DNA of 64,000 nucleotides, from NCBI GenBank assembly GCA_934590165.1, contig CAKTOO010000012.1, positions 1-64,000 on the forward strand. Direction: 5' to 3'. This DNA is from an uncultured Dysosmobacter sp. (GTDB lineage: Bacteria > Bacillota > Clostridia > Oscillospirales > Oscillospiraceae). Of this stretch, positions 8,826 through 17,025 are shown piece after piece. A program made the translations under genes and the position numbers. Every line of letters begins with the position of its first letter. The stretch's first letter is position 1. Below the pieces are notes generated by a model. That model saw only the letters and a program-made list of their open reading frames with translations. It did not search any database and was not told the origin of the DNA.

Positions 8826-10484
8826 ATGGCAGAAAAACTGAAAATCATTCCTCTCGGCGGTCTGAACGAGATCGGCAAAAACATGACCGCCTACGAGTAC
8901 GGCGGCGAGATCATCGTGGTGGACTGCGGCATGGCTTTCCCTGGGGACGATATGTACGGCATTGACCTCATTATCCCCGATGTCAGCTATCTCATCAAAA
9001 ACCGCGCCCGCATCCGGGGCCTGTTCATCACCCACGGCCACGAGGACCACGTGGGCGCCATTCCCTACGTGCTCAAGCAGGTGAACATGCCCATCTACTG
9101 CACCCGCTTCACCGCCGGCCTCATCAAGCTGAAGCTGGAGGAGCACGGCCTGGTGAAAAGCACGAAGCTCATCACCGTGGAGCCCGGCAAGACCGTTCGG
9201 GCCGGCAAGTTCACCGTGGAGTTCATCCATGTGAACCACTCCATTGCCGACTCCGTGGCCTTCGCCATCCACACGAAGATGGGTGCCGTGGTCCACACCG
9301 GCGACTTCAAGATCGACTCCACCCCCATTGACGGGGAGGTCATCGACCTGGCCCGTTTCGGGGAGCTGGGCAAGGAGGGGGTCCTTTGCCTGTGCGCCGA
9401 CTCCACCAACGTGGAACGCCCCGGCTTCACCCCCTCGGAAAAGACGGTGGGCGCCACCTTCACACGCCAGTTCCAAAACTGCGATGAGCGCATCATCGTC
9501 ACCACCTTCGCCTCCAACGTCCACCGCATTCAGCAGGTGCTGGACGCCGCTGCCCAGTGCGGACGGAAGGTGGCCGTCACCGGCCGGTCCATGGAGAACA
9601 TGATGAAGGTCTCCACAGAGTTGGGCTACATGAAGGTGCCCAAGAATACTCTGGTGGACATCAACAAGATCAAGGGCCTGCCCAAAAACAAGCAGGTCAT
9701 CGTCACCACCGGCTCCCAGGGAGAGGAGATGAGCGCCCTGTACCGCATGGCCTTCTCCACCCACAAGCAGGTGGAGCTGGGAGCCGGCGACAAGGTCATC
9801 ATCTCCGCCTCCGCCATCCCCGGCAACGAGGTGACGGTGAGCCGGGTCATCAACGAGCTGTTCCGCAAGGGCGTGAAGGTCATTTATGACCGGGCGGACA
9901 TCCTCCATGTCTCCGGCCACGCCTGCCAGGAGGAGCTGAAGATCATCCACGCCCTGACAAAGCCCCGGTTCTTCGTTCCCCTCCACGGCGAGCAGCGGAT
10001 GCTGCAGATCCACAGCCAGCTGGCACAGCAGATGGGCATGGACCGCAACCACATCGCCATCGCCGACAACGGCTCCGTCATTGAGCTGACCGCCAAAACC
10101 TTGAAGATCAACGGCACCGTACCCAGCGGCGAGGTATACGTGGACGGCTCCGGCGTGGGCGACGTGGGCGCCGTGGTCATGCGGGACCGCAAGCGCCTGG
10201 CCGAGGACGGCATGGTGGTGGTGGTGATGCCCGTTTCCAGCCACGACGGTGCCCTCCTCTGCGAGCCGGAGATCATCACCCGGGGCTTCATTTACGTGAA
10301 GGAGTCCGGGGACCTGATGAAAGAGCTCCAGGCCGTGGCCATGGACGCCGCCGACTCCGTGTCCCGCAAGCGCAGCCGGGACGACGGCGAGCTGAAGGGC
10401 GCCGTGAAGTCCGCCATCAGCAGCTACCTGTTCAAGACCACCAAGCGCAGCCCCATGGTCATTCCCGTTGTGACCCGGCTGTAA
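8826..10484 (+). CDS. rnj: Ribonuclease J
   Basis: Metallo-beta-lactamase/beta-CASP nuclease with 5'-3' exonuclease and endonuclease activity in mRNA decay and rRNA maturation. The metal site reads THGHEDHVGAIPY (about residues 70-82), HTGDFKID follows near 155, and the beta-CASP motifs include TTGSQGEEMSAL and LHVSGHACQEEL. Length is 552 residues from the ATG at 8826, as for RNase J1/J2. The open frame begins 56 codons earlier, but the protein from 8826 starts with the normal MAEKLKIIPLGGLNEIGKN. An AAAAGGAG site lies about 12 bases upstream, slightly far; an ATG at 8796 is the alternative. Only one rnj is visible here. Confidence 0.95.
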   Translation: MAEKLKIIPLGGLNEIGKNMTAYEYGGEIIVVDCGMAFPGDDMYGIDLIIPDVSYLIKNRARIRGLFITHGHEDHVGAIPYVLKQVNMPIYCTRFTAGLIKLKLEEHGLVKSTKLITVEPGKTVRAGKFTVEFIHVNHSIADSVAFAIHTKMGAVVHTGDFKIDSTPIDGEVIDLARFGELGKEGVLCLCADSTNVERPGFTPSEKTVGATFTRQFQNCDERIIVTTFASNVHRIQQVLDAAAQCGRKVAVTGRSMENMMKVSTELGYMKVPKNTLVDINKIKGLPKNKQVIVTTGSQGEEMSALYRMAFSTHKQVELGAGDKVIISASAIPGNEVTVSRVINELFRKGVKVIYDRADILHVSGHACQEELKIIHALTKPRFFVPLHGEQRMLQIHSQLAQQMGMDRNHIAIADNGSVIELTAKTLKINGTVPSGEVYVDGSGVGDVGAVVMRDRKRLAEDGMVVVVMPVSSHDGALLCEPEIITRGFIYVKESGDLMKELQAVAMDAADSVSRKRSRDDGELKGAVKSAISSYLFKTTKRSPMVIPVVTRL

Positions 10485-10513
10485 CAGCAAACAAAAACGG
10501 CCTCCGCCCAAAG

Positions 10514-10573
10514 GCTGAAGTGATAAAAAGATGGTAGGCACTTTCGTGTCTACCATCTTTTTATCACTTCAGC
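10514..10573. repeat. Perfect 24-bp inverted repeat between convergent genes
   Basis: 10514-10537 is the exact reverse complement of 10550-10573. The 12-base loop can add four pairs (GCAC with GTGT, one wobble) around TTTC. It lies between the convergent rnj and pta/ptb genes, so it probably works as a bidirectional terminator. It is longer and more AT-rich than normal, and the oligo-T tract lies inside the stem, which leaves a miniature-repeat origin open. Confidence 0.85.
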
Positions 10574-10602
10574 TATAACAGCTCCGGGCGTTTTGCGTGT
10601 TT

Positions 10603-11520
10603 TCAATGCTCCGCCTGCAGGTTCAGGGCAGAACAGAAGGCCAGGGACAAGAAGGCCACTTCCTTGTCATCGCTGCGGGAAGTCAGGGCCACGGGCACCT
10701 TGGCGCCGATGACCACGCCGCAGGTCTTGGCGTGGGCGTGCATCTGCCAGCACTTGACGATCAGGTTGCCGGCCAGCAGGCTGGGCACCACGATGCCGTC
10801 AAACTCACCACACAGGGGATTGTTGTAATTTTTCAGCCGGGCGGCCTCCTTGGACAGGATCAGGTCGTAGGCGATGGGGCCCACCAGGTTGCAGTTGGCA
10901 ATGGGCTTTTCCGCGTGCTCCATCACCAGGCGCTGGGCCTCCACGGTGTCCTTCATGTGGAAGCTGACATTCTCCACCATGGACAGCAGGGCGATGTTAG
11001 GCTTTTCGTAGCCGATGGATTCCAGCATCTCCACCATGTCCCGGATGATCTGCTTCTTCTGCCGGAGGTTGGGCTCAATGGTAACGGTCACATCGCCGAT
11101 GGCAATGAGCTTGGGATACTCCGGCATACTCACCAGGTCGATGTGGGTCAGGCGCTTGTCCGTGCGCAGGCCGTTCTTCTCGTCCAGCAGGCGCATGAGG
11201 AAGCTGCGGGTCTGGGTGTTGCCCCGCATGAGCACATCGCCCTCGCCCCGGTTGATGATATCGATGGCGGCCTGGACCACGTTGTTGCCAGGCTGCGTCG
11301 CCACCATGCGGTAAGGCTTGTCCTTCAGCCCCAGCCGCTCCAGCATGGGCTCCACTTTGTCAGGCTCACCCACCAGGGTCAGCGCGGCAAAGCCGGCATC
11401 CTGGGCCTCAAAGGCGCCTAGCAGGATATTTTCCGAATCCGCTCCGGCAATGACCACCCGCTGCTTGCGGAAGGACTGCTTGGCGCGTTCCACAATCTGG
11501 TCAAAATTCTTCAGTGCCAT
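10603..11520 (-). CDS. Phosphate butyryl-/acetyltransferase (PTA_PTB family)
   Basis: Transfers an acyl group between CoA and phosphate (butyryl-CoA to butyryl-phosphate, or acetyl-CoA to acetyl-phosphate). The 305-residue length suits Ptb or short Pta-like proteins. Family features are the N-terminal VVIAGADSENILLGA, the central DVLMRGNTQTRSFL with GLRTDKRLTHIDLV, and the C-terminal LVGPIAYDLILSKEAA and DGIVVPSLLAGN. The Arg-rich central segment is nearer Ptb than classical Pta. No butyrate or acetate kinase gene is adjacent, so the product is not certain. AAAGGAG precedes the start. A clostridial-type thiolase lies far away in the same window. Confidence 0.8.
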   Translation of the reverse strand: MALKNFDQIVERAKQSFRKQRVVIAGADSENILLGAFEAQDAGFAALTLVGEPDKVEPMLERLGLKDKPYRMVATQPGNNVVQAAIDIINRGEGDVLMRGNTQTRSFLMRLLDEKNGLRTDKRLTHIDLVSMPEYPKLIAIGDVTVTIEPNLRQKKQIIRDMVEMLESIGYEKPNIALLSMVENVSFHMKDTVEAQRLVMEHAEKPIANCNLVGPIAYDLILSKEAARLKNYNNPLCGEFDGIVVPSLLAGNLIVKCWQMHAHAKTCGVVIGAKVPVALTSRSDDKEVAFLSLAFCSALNLQAEH

Positions 11521-11700
11521 TTTCTACATTCTCCTTTGTTTCGATACGTTCATGTGCAAAACAAATCAGGATAACTGCCACTTATCCCCATTTTAGAAAT
11601 GATTTTACCATTCTCTCCTTCCCCGTACAAGGGCCGCCGGAAAAATTCGTTGGAACACACAACTTTTTTTCAAAAAGTGCAACATTTCGACAAAATAACA

Positions 11701-11730
11701 GGCGCTGTCCGGCCAAAGCCGGGCAGCGCC
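11701..11730 (-). terminator. Terminator of the NCS2 permease gene
   Basis: GGCGCTG (11701-11707) pairs with CAGCGCC (11724-11730) and an inner CCGG pairs with CCGG, followed on the minus strand by a T-rich tail. It lies 52 bases past the permease stop. 11521-11700 holds the ptb leader; I see no gene in it. Confidence 0.75.
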
Positions 11731-11781
11731 CCACAGGTATGGAAAAATATAGGCTGTTCCTCGAATCGTCGGTGCCGCCCG

Positions 11782-13170
11782 TTATTTCTTCTCCAGGGTC
11801 TCCGCCGTCAGCGCGTCGATGTCCTTGAGGTCCACCTTCTTCGGCAGCAGCAACGACAGCAGCATGGACACCACGAACACGCCGGCCACCGGGTTGCCGG
11901 AGAAAATATCGCCGACGACCTGGGGCATGTGGGAGAAAAAGCCGTCCACCTGGGTCACACCGATGCCGATGGCAAAGGAGGCGGCGGCGATGAGGGTGTT
12001 GCGCTGGTCCAGGCCGCACTGGCCCAGCATGGTCACGCCGGAGACGATGATGGCGCCGAACATGATGACCGTGCAGCCACCCAAAACGCAGGAGGGCAGC
12101 GTGGAGAAAAAGGCGCCGATGGGCGGGAACAGTCCGGCGATGACCAGCGTCAGGGCGCCGAACATGATGGTGAAGCGGTTGACCACCTTCGTCACGGCCA
12201 CCAGGCCCACGTTCTGGCTGAAGGACGTGATGGGCGTGCAGCCGAACAGGCCGCCGGAGACCGCGGAGATGAAACCGTCACAGCACAGGGAGCCGGACAA
12301 TTCCTTTTCCGTGATGTCCCGGCCCAGACCGCCGGTACAGACGGCGGTGGTGTCGCCGATGGTCTCGGCGGCGGACACCAGGAACACCAGCGTTACGGAG
12401 ATGATGGCGCCCAGCTGGAATTTCGGCGTGTAGTGCAGCAGCATGGGCAGCGAGATGATGCCCAGCTCCTCCACGGTGGAACCGATGGAGGAAAAGTCCA
12501 CCATGCCGAAGCAGATGGCGGCAATGTAGCCCACCGCCAGGCCAAAAAGCACATAAAGCTGCTTCCAGAAGCCCTTGGCAAGGGCCTGGAACACCAGGCA
12601 GGCCGCCAGCGTAATGGTGCCCACCAGCAGGTTCTGCCAGCTGCCGAACTCATAGACGTCGGACGCGCCGTAGGAGTTGATGCCCACGCTCAGCAGAGAA
12701 AAGCCGATGGTGGTCACCACACAGGCGGAGACAATGGGCGCCACGAACCGCCGCCAGTATTTCACCGTCAGGCCCAACACGCCCTCGATGCAGCCGCCCA
12801 CGATAATGGCGCCCACCATGAGACCATAGTCCCGGGCCGCCACCACCATCATGGCGGATACAAAGGTGAAACTGACGCCCATGACCACCGGGAGTCCCGA
12901 GCCCACCTTCCAAATGGGATACAGTTGGATCAGCGTGCCGATACCGGCGATCATCATGGCGTTTTGGATCAGGCGCGCCGTTTCCACCGCCGTAAAGGGC
13001 ACTCCGTTATACAGCGCCACGGAGGCCACCAGAATGATGGGAGCTACATTGGACACGAACATAGCCAGAACGTGCTGCAGGCCAAAGGGAATGGCTTTTC
13101 CGACGGGGACACGCCCCTCCAGCCGGTAGATGTTTTCGACACTTGCTTGTTCCCGAGACGTATGCTTCAT
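11782..13170 (-). CDS. Uracil-xanthine permease, NCS2 family
   Basis: Proton-coupled importer of xanthine, uric acid or uracil in the cytoplasmic membrane. The 462-residue protein has about 14 hydrophobic segments and NCS2 features: an N-terminal FGLQHVLAMFVSNVAPIILV, a middle block with the catalytic Glu (VSAAETIGDTTAVCTGGLGRDI), and the loop FSQNVGLVAVTKVVNRF, close to the NCS2 signature. Xanthine/urate specificity is likelier than uracil from the SFSQNVGL pattern, but this is inference. ATG 13170 with GAAAGGAAG upstream is preferred to a start 45 codons earlier. A promoter lies at 13277-13305. No purine riboswitch was found in the leader. Confidence 0.9.
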   Translation of the reverse strand: MKHTSREQASVENIYRLEGRVPVGKAIPFGLQHVLAMFVSNVAPIILVASVALYNGVPFTAVETARLIQNAMMIAGIGTLIQLYPIWKVGSGLPVVMGVSFTFVSAMMVVAARDYGLMVGAIIVGGCIEGVLGLTVKYWRRFVAPIVSACVVTTIGFSLLSVGINSYGASDVYEFGSWQNLLVGTITLAACLVFQALAKGFWKQLYVLFGLAVGYIAAICFGMVDFSSIGSTVEELGIISLPMLLHYTPKFQLGAIISVTLVFLVSAAETIGDTTAVCTGGLGRDITEKELSGSLCCDGFISAVSGGLFGCTPITSFSQNVGLVAVTKVVNRFTIMFGALTLVIAGLFPPIGAFFSTLPSCVLGGCTVIMFGAIIVSGVTMLGQCGLDQRNTLIAAASFAIGIGVTQVDGFFSHMPQVVGDIFSGNPVAGVFVVSMLLSLLLPKKVDLKDIDALTAETLEKK

Positions 13171-13276
13171 ATCTTCATACTTCCTTTCAAGTAATTGCCG
13201 GGGTTGGAGCTCCTCGGGTATTCTCAGACAGGAAAAGAACATTGGGGATGTCCGTGGACATTTGCCTGTGTTCCAT

Positions 13277-13305
13277 AATATAAAATATTCCGCCGCAATT
13301 TTCAA
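13277..13305 (-). promoter_or_regulatory. Promoter of the NCS2 permease gene
   Basis: Minus-strand -35 TTGAAA (13305-13300), 17-base spacer, -10 TATATT (13282-13277). The 107-base leader contains the small hairpin ATGTCC-AC-GGACAT. 13306-13405 shows no gene. Confidence 0.7.
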
Positions 13306-13405
13306 TACTTTTTGTTAGGCTTGCTAAAAAATATTTTGAACTTGTGATTTTGGGGGGCGCTGCCATGAAAATATGCGATCAGGCGTTGGCAAATTTCATA
13401 TATGA

Positions 13406-13419
13406 TGCATAGTTATTCA
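13406..13419 (+). promoter_or_regulatory. ARG-box-like operator
   Basis: TGCATAGTTATTCA differs at two positions from the ArgR half-site palindrome TGAATAATTATTCA. It lies about 95 bases before the argH relic. The placement suggests a surviving control site of a lost arginine operon. Confidence 0.4.
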
Positions 13420-13513
13420 AAATCAACGGCCGCGGCACACACAGCAGCCTGCATATGACAAAAATTCAGTATTTCCCAAAAACCGGGAACGGAACAGCAA
13501 AGGAGAAAACGCC

Positions 13514-14036
13514 ATGGACGCCGTCAGCGACTGGGATTACAGTTTGGAGTTCCTCAGCGACGTCTCCATTTCCATGATGCACCTGTCCCGCCGGGCGGAG
13601 GAATTCGCCTGGTAGAACTCCCCCCAGTTCTCCTATATCGCCATCGACGACAACTTCTGCACCGGCAGCAGCATCATGCCCCAGAAGAAAAGCCCCGACA
13701 TGGCGGAGTTGATCCGGGGCAAGGTAGGCCTTGTCTGCGGTGACCTCATGCAGCTGCTGACGGTCATGAAGGGCATTCCCTTCCGGGAAGCCCGCTCCAT
13801 CGTGAGCCGCATGGTAAAAGCCCGCGAGGGCAAAGGCTGCGCTCTGGAGGACCTGACTCAGGCCATCGACAGCCGTGTCACCAAGGAATCTCCGGGCGAC
13901 ATCAGCATCCCCCTCCTGCGTGGACGCCCGGGTGTCCTTCGGCGGAACCGCCCCGTCGGAGATGCGCCGGCAGATTGCCGTGGGCCGGGCCTGGCTGGAC
14001 AGCCTGGCGGAGCAGTGCACGGCAGATATGGATACG
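13514..14036 (+). pseudogene. argH: Argininosuccinate lyase relic
   Basis: The translation starts within ArgH (MDAVSDWDYSLEFLSD, normally near residue 215), runs into an in-frame TAG at 13614-13616, then continues with the signature GSSIMPQKKSPDMAELIRGK. After MKGIPF it jumps directly to the C-terminal REARSIVSRMVKAREGKG, so about 70 residues are deleted. A frameshift near 13900-13925 moves the C-terminal VDARVSFGGTAPSEMRRQI into another frame. The N-terminal half is missing. At least three lesions make this a dead gene. In the intact protein (arginine biosynthesis) the serine of GSSIMPQKK is catalytic. Confidence 0.9.
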
Positions 14037-14037
14037 G

Positions 14038-14086
14038 AAAAGAGGGCGGAGCAAATGGGAATTCCCATTCGCTCCGCCCTCTTTTT
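14038..14086. terminator. Bidirectional terminator
   Basis: Outer stem of about 15 bp and inner 6-bp stem separated by a single mismatch, loop AATT, flanked by A4 and T5. It lies between the argH relic (+) and the first sulfatase (-), ending both. Confidence 0.9.
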
Positions 14087-14109
14087 ATTATTTTTGCAGA
14101 AGCCACGGT

Positions 14110-15630
14110 TCACAGGCCTAAGCGCTCAAACTGTTCGTCAGGCGCGTCGTGCTCCTCCATCAGTTGACGGAGCATGGCGGCATAGCGGCTCTCCAGGGCC
14201 TCGTCGTGGATGGGACGCTCCTGGGCATAGTCCGCCTGGTTGTCAAACAGCATATTGTCAGGGACAAAGGCGTTCCGCTCCCGGAAGGTCTGGGACTCGT
14301 TGTGCCAATCAATGCAGTCCGCGGGGATCTTGTATACGGGGAATGGCGTCCAGCGCAGATGTCCCAGGGTGATGCGGCTGTAATCCCCCGGGGCGATGCT
14401 CTCATAGCCGTAATATTGCAGCAGAGTGCTGGGCATGGAGGCATAGACATTCAGCGGCTGGTTATCCGGCCGGACCGCCCGGCGGAAATACGTGTATTTG
14501 CCGTCCGTCATGCTGACGGTCTTTCCGAACTGGCCAAAAATAATGGCGTCCCGGGTACGGTCCGTTTCGCCCCGCAGCAGGGGGAACAGGCTCCTGCCGT
14601 GGATGGGGTTGCGGCACACGGACAGGGGAATGCCATAGGTCTCCAGCAGCGTGGGGAACAAATCGATGTTCTGGGTCAGGCCGGACACCCGGGCGCTTTC
14701 CCGCTGGCCGGGCCGGTGGAACAGCAGGGGGATATGGTAGGTCTCATTGTAGTCCGGCATGTAGTTTTTGGCGAAGTAGCCGTGCTCGCCCAGCATATAG
14801 CCGTGGTCCGTGGTGAAGATCACCTGGGTGTCCTCCCACATGCTATGGCGGTCCAGCACATCCAACAGCTTGCCCAGATAGTCATCCGTCATGGTCAGCA
14901 GCGCCTTGTACCGCCGCCGCAGGTGGGCCACCTCCTCCGGGGTGTACTGCTCCGTGGTGGTATATCTGGGCCAGATGAGCTCCGGCCCCGTATAGGTATC
15001 GCCGTACAGGTCCAGATACTTCCGCGGCACATCAAAGGGCTCATGGGGGTCAAAGCCCTCCACCCACAGCAGGAAATCATCCGCCTCCCGGTTTTCCTCC
15101 AGCCAGCCGGCGGCGTCGGTGAAAGTACGGGGCGTGGGAAAGTCGCCGGAGTCGTGGAAGTGGCTGCGGCTCTGGGCATAAGGCGTGGGAATGGTGAAGC
15201 GGGGCGCCGGTGCCGCCTTTGGAGGGATAAAGCCGGAAGGACCGGGATGGTGGTAATAAAGGTCGTTCTCCTGGCCCCGCTCCATGCGCCAGGCGGAAAA
15301 ATGGTGCAGGTAATTCTCGCCGCCGGTCTCCAGATAGTGATAGTGGTCCGTGATCATGCAGCTGAACACGCCGTGGTCCTCCAGAATGCTCTGCACCGTG
15401 TGGTCAAAGGCCTCGATGCCGCCCCAGGGGCGCTCCAGAAAATTCAGGCGTCCGGTCATAATGTCCCGCCGGGCGGGCATACAGGGAGAGGAGCCGCAGT
15501 AGTGGTTGTCAAAGATGGTGCTGCGGGCGGCCAGACGGTCAAGGTTGGGGGTGATGGCGGCCTCCTGCGCTCCGTAGCAGTTCAAAAAGCGGCGGTTGAC
15601 GCTGTCCACCAGGATCAAAATCGTTTTCAT
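14110..15630 (-). CDS. Type I sulfatase, CxPxR class (sulfatase 1)
   Basis: Alkaline-phosphatase-superfamily sulfuric ester hydrolase, 506 residues. The site SSPCMPARRDIMTGR (about residues 47-61) carries the Cys that must be converted to formylglycine; the anSME encoded nearby is the expected maturase. Metal ligands probably come from the N-terminal DSVNR and from TTDHGYMLGEHGYFAKN (about 242-258). No signal peptide, so desulfation is probably cytoplasmic. It is a close paralogue of sulfatase 2 across the LacI gene. Start 15630 matches the paralogue's N-terminus; an ATG three codons earlier sits only three bases after AAAGGAG. Substrate unknown; a phosphonate or phosphate monoester hydrolase is a minor alternative. 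Confidence 0.88.
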   Translation of the reverse strand: MKTILILVDSVNRRFLNCYGAQEAAITPNLDRLAARSTIFDNHYCGSSPCMPARRDIMTGRLNFLERPWGGIEAFDHTVQSILEDHGVFSCMITDHYHYLETGGENYLHHFSAWRMERGQENDLYYHHPGPSGFIPPKAAPAPRFTIPTPYAQSRSHFHDSGDFPTPRTFTDAAGWLEENREADDFLLWVEGFDPHEPFDVPRKYLDLYGDTYTGPELIWPRYTTTEQYTPEEVAHLRRRYKALLTMTDDYLGKLLDVLDRHSMWEDTQVIFTTDHGYMLGEHGYFAKNYMPDYNETYHIPLLFHRPGQRESARVSGLTQNIDLFPTLLETYGIPLSVCRNPIHGRSLFPLLRGETDRTRDAIIFGQFGKTVSMTDGKYTYFRRAVRPDNQPLNVYASMPSTLLQYYGYESIAPGDYSRITLGHLRWTPFPVYKIPADCIDWHNESQTFRERNAFVPDNMLFDNQADYAQERPIHDEALESRYAAMLRQLMEEHDAPDEQFERLGL

Positions 15631-15692
15631 AGCGGGCATTTTCTCCTTTCGAATACTATCATTTTCTGTCGGAAATCACTTCTCCAGCGAGG

Positions 15693-15706
15693 TGCATTCG
15701 TATGCA
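15693..15706. promoter_or_regulatory. LacI-type operator A
   Basis: TGCATTCGTATGCA, a palindrome except at two positions beside the central CG. It lies upstream of sulfatase 1 and shares its right half with sites B and C. Confidence 0.6.
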
Positions 15707-15757
15707 ATTTTTGAAAAACACAGTCCGGAGGGCGGCAGCCCACCCTCCGGCAGGGGG

Positions 15758-16780
15758 TCAAAACGTATCCCGGATGACCAGTTCCCCGTTGATGATGACC
15801 TTCCGTTCCTCCTGCAGCACGGATTCCTCCCGCAGGGCCTCCGCCATCCAGTCGGCGCAGAGGCTGGATATCCGGTCATAATTGACGCTGATGGTACTCA
15901 GCCGGGGATAGAACCAGTCCGCCATCTCAATGTTGTCGTGGCCGATGATGGCCAGGTCCTCCGGGATGCGGACGCTGTGCTCATGCAGGGCCTTCATGAC
16001 GCCCAGGGCCATGATGTCGTTGTGGACAAAGCAGGCGTTGGCCTCCCGGAAGGCGTCGATCTGCTGGGTGGCGATCTGGTAGCCGCTTTCAAAGTCGTAT
16101 TTTCCGTAAAACATCCGCTCCGGGGAGATGGAGAGGCCGTGGGCCTCCAGGGCGGAGGCAAAGCCGGCGTGCTTGCGGGCCACATCCGCCCGGCCCTCAA
16201 TGCCCAGCACCTCAATGAAGCGGTCATACCCCTTTTCCGCAAAGGCGTTCCCCACCAGCTGCCCGCTGCGGATGTGGTTGCTGGCGATCACAAAGGAATA
16301 CGGCGCGCCGTCATCCGGGTCATAGACGAAAATGCAGGGCATCTTGTTCTGATACAGCAGCTCCAGCAGCCGGGGGTCCAGGGAGGTCCGGTTCACCACC
16401 AGGCCGTCCACCCGGCGGTTGCGGATGTACTGCTCAATATTGGACATTTCCCGGCTGTCGGAGGGGAAATGGTTGTCGAAAATGGGGATCAGGTCCAGCT
16501 CATACCGGTACAGCTGCTGGCGGATGCTGTAATACAAGGTGCTCTGGGCCACGTTTTTGGTGAAGCTCTCAAAGTTCTCGGAAAACACATAGCCCACGGC
16601 GCCGCTGCGGTTGGTCTTCAGGCCCCGGGCGGCACTGTTGAAGGTGAAGCTGTACTGCTCCGCCAGGGCTTTCACCCGCTCACGGGTCTTTTCCGCCACC
16701 AGCGGACTGTCGTTGAGACACCTGGAGACCGTGGACTGGGAAACACCGGCCAGGGCGGCCAGTTCTTTGGATGTGATCAT
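15758..16780 (-). CDS. LacI-family regulator of the sulfatase genes
   Basis: A 340-residue repressor between the two paralogous sulfatases. Helix-turn-helix ITSKELAALAGVSQSTVSRC (residues 2-21) and hinge FTFNSAARGLKTNRSG are typical. The effector domain (about 60-335) has HNDIMALGVMKALHEHSVRIP and IIGHDNIEMADWFYPRLSTI, the LacI/PurR C-terminal pattern. A related motif, CGTATGCA, occurs before sulfatase 1, before this gene and inside the sulfatase 2 promoter, so this protein is the probable autoregulated repressor of all three. The ligand is likely a sugar or desulfated product; not determinable here. Confidence 0.9.
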   Translation of the reverse strand: MITSKELAALAGVSQSTVSRCLNDSPLVAEKTRERVKALAEQYSFTFNSAARGLKTNRSGAVGYVFSENFESFTKNVAQSTLYYSIRQQLYRYELDLIPIFDNHFPSDSREMSNIEQYIRNRRVDGLVVNRTSLDPRLLELLYQNKMPCIFVYDPDDGAPYSFVIASNHIRSGQLVGNAFAEKGYDRFIEVLGIEGRADVARKHAGFASALEAHGLSISPERMFYGKYDFESGYQIATQQIDAFREANACFVHNDIMALGVMKALHEHSVRIPEDLAIIGHDNIEMADWFYPRLSTISVNYDRISSLCADWMAEALREESVLQEERKVIINGELVIRDTF

Positions 16781-16806
16781 ACGGCAGACAGCGCCTCCCT
16801 TCTAAA

Positions 16807-16820
16807 TGGCATCGTATGCA
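16807..16820. promoter_or_regulatory. LacI-type operator B
   Basis: TGGCATCGTATGCA, 27 bases upstream of the LacI ATG, with the conserved right half CGTATGCA. Suggests autorepression. Confidence 0.5.
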
Positions 16821-16943
16821 GCGTCTCATTTCTCAGTGTCATCATACCATGTGTTTCCGGGGAGCACAAGAGAAAATCCCCCGCTTTTTTTGAATTTCAG
16901 CCTTTTATTTTTTCGTTTTTCCCGAAAAAAACCTGCCTCCCCC

Positions 16944-16971
16944 TTGTTTTTGAATTCGTATGCATTATAAT
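16944..16971 (+). promoter_or_regulatory. Sulfatase 2 promoter with LacI-type operator C
   Basis: -35 TTGTTT (16944-16949), 16-base spacer, -10 TATAAT (16966-16971). The operator TGAATTCGTATGCA (16951-16964) fills the spacer, so repressor binding would block polymerase. Confidence 0.75.
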
Positions 16972-17025
16972 AAAAGCATATCAGAAACGCCGCCCGGCTC
17001 AACACAACAGGAAAGGACAGATACC

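Noticed and set aside
8664..10556. Open frame of 630 codons antisense to rnj
   Set aside because: It is a GC-rich shadow of rnj with low-complexity His/Gly/Val-rich translation and no known domain. Many similar antisense frames occur across the window.
10603..11520. Firm call as phosphate butyryltransferase of a ptb-buk operon
   Set aside because: No kinase gene is adjacent, and the family overlaps with short phosphotransacetylases. Left as Pta/Ptb family.
13171..13320. Purine or xanthine riboswitch ahead of the NCS2 permease
   Set aside because: The conserved aptamer segments are absent; only a promoter and a small hairpin are seen.
16960..17025. Longer sulfatase 2 starting at 16960
   Set aside because: This ATG is inside the promoter/operator, and the paralogue comparison supports 17026.
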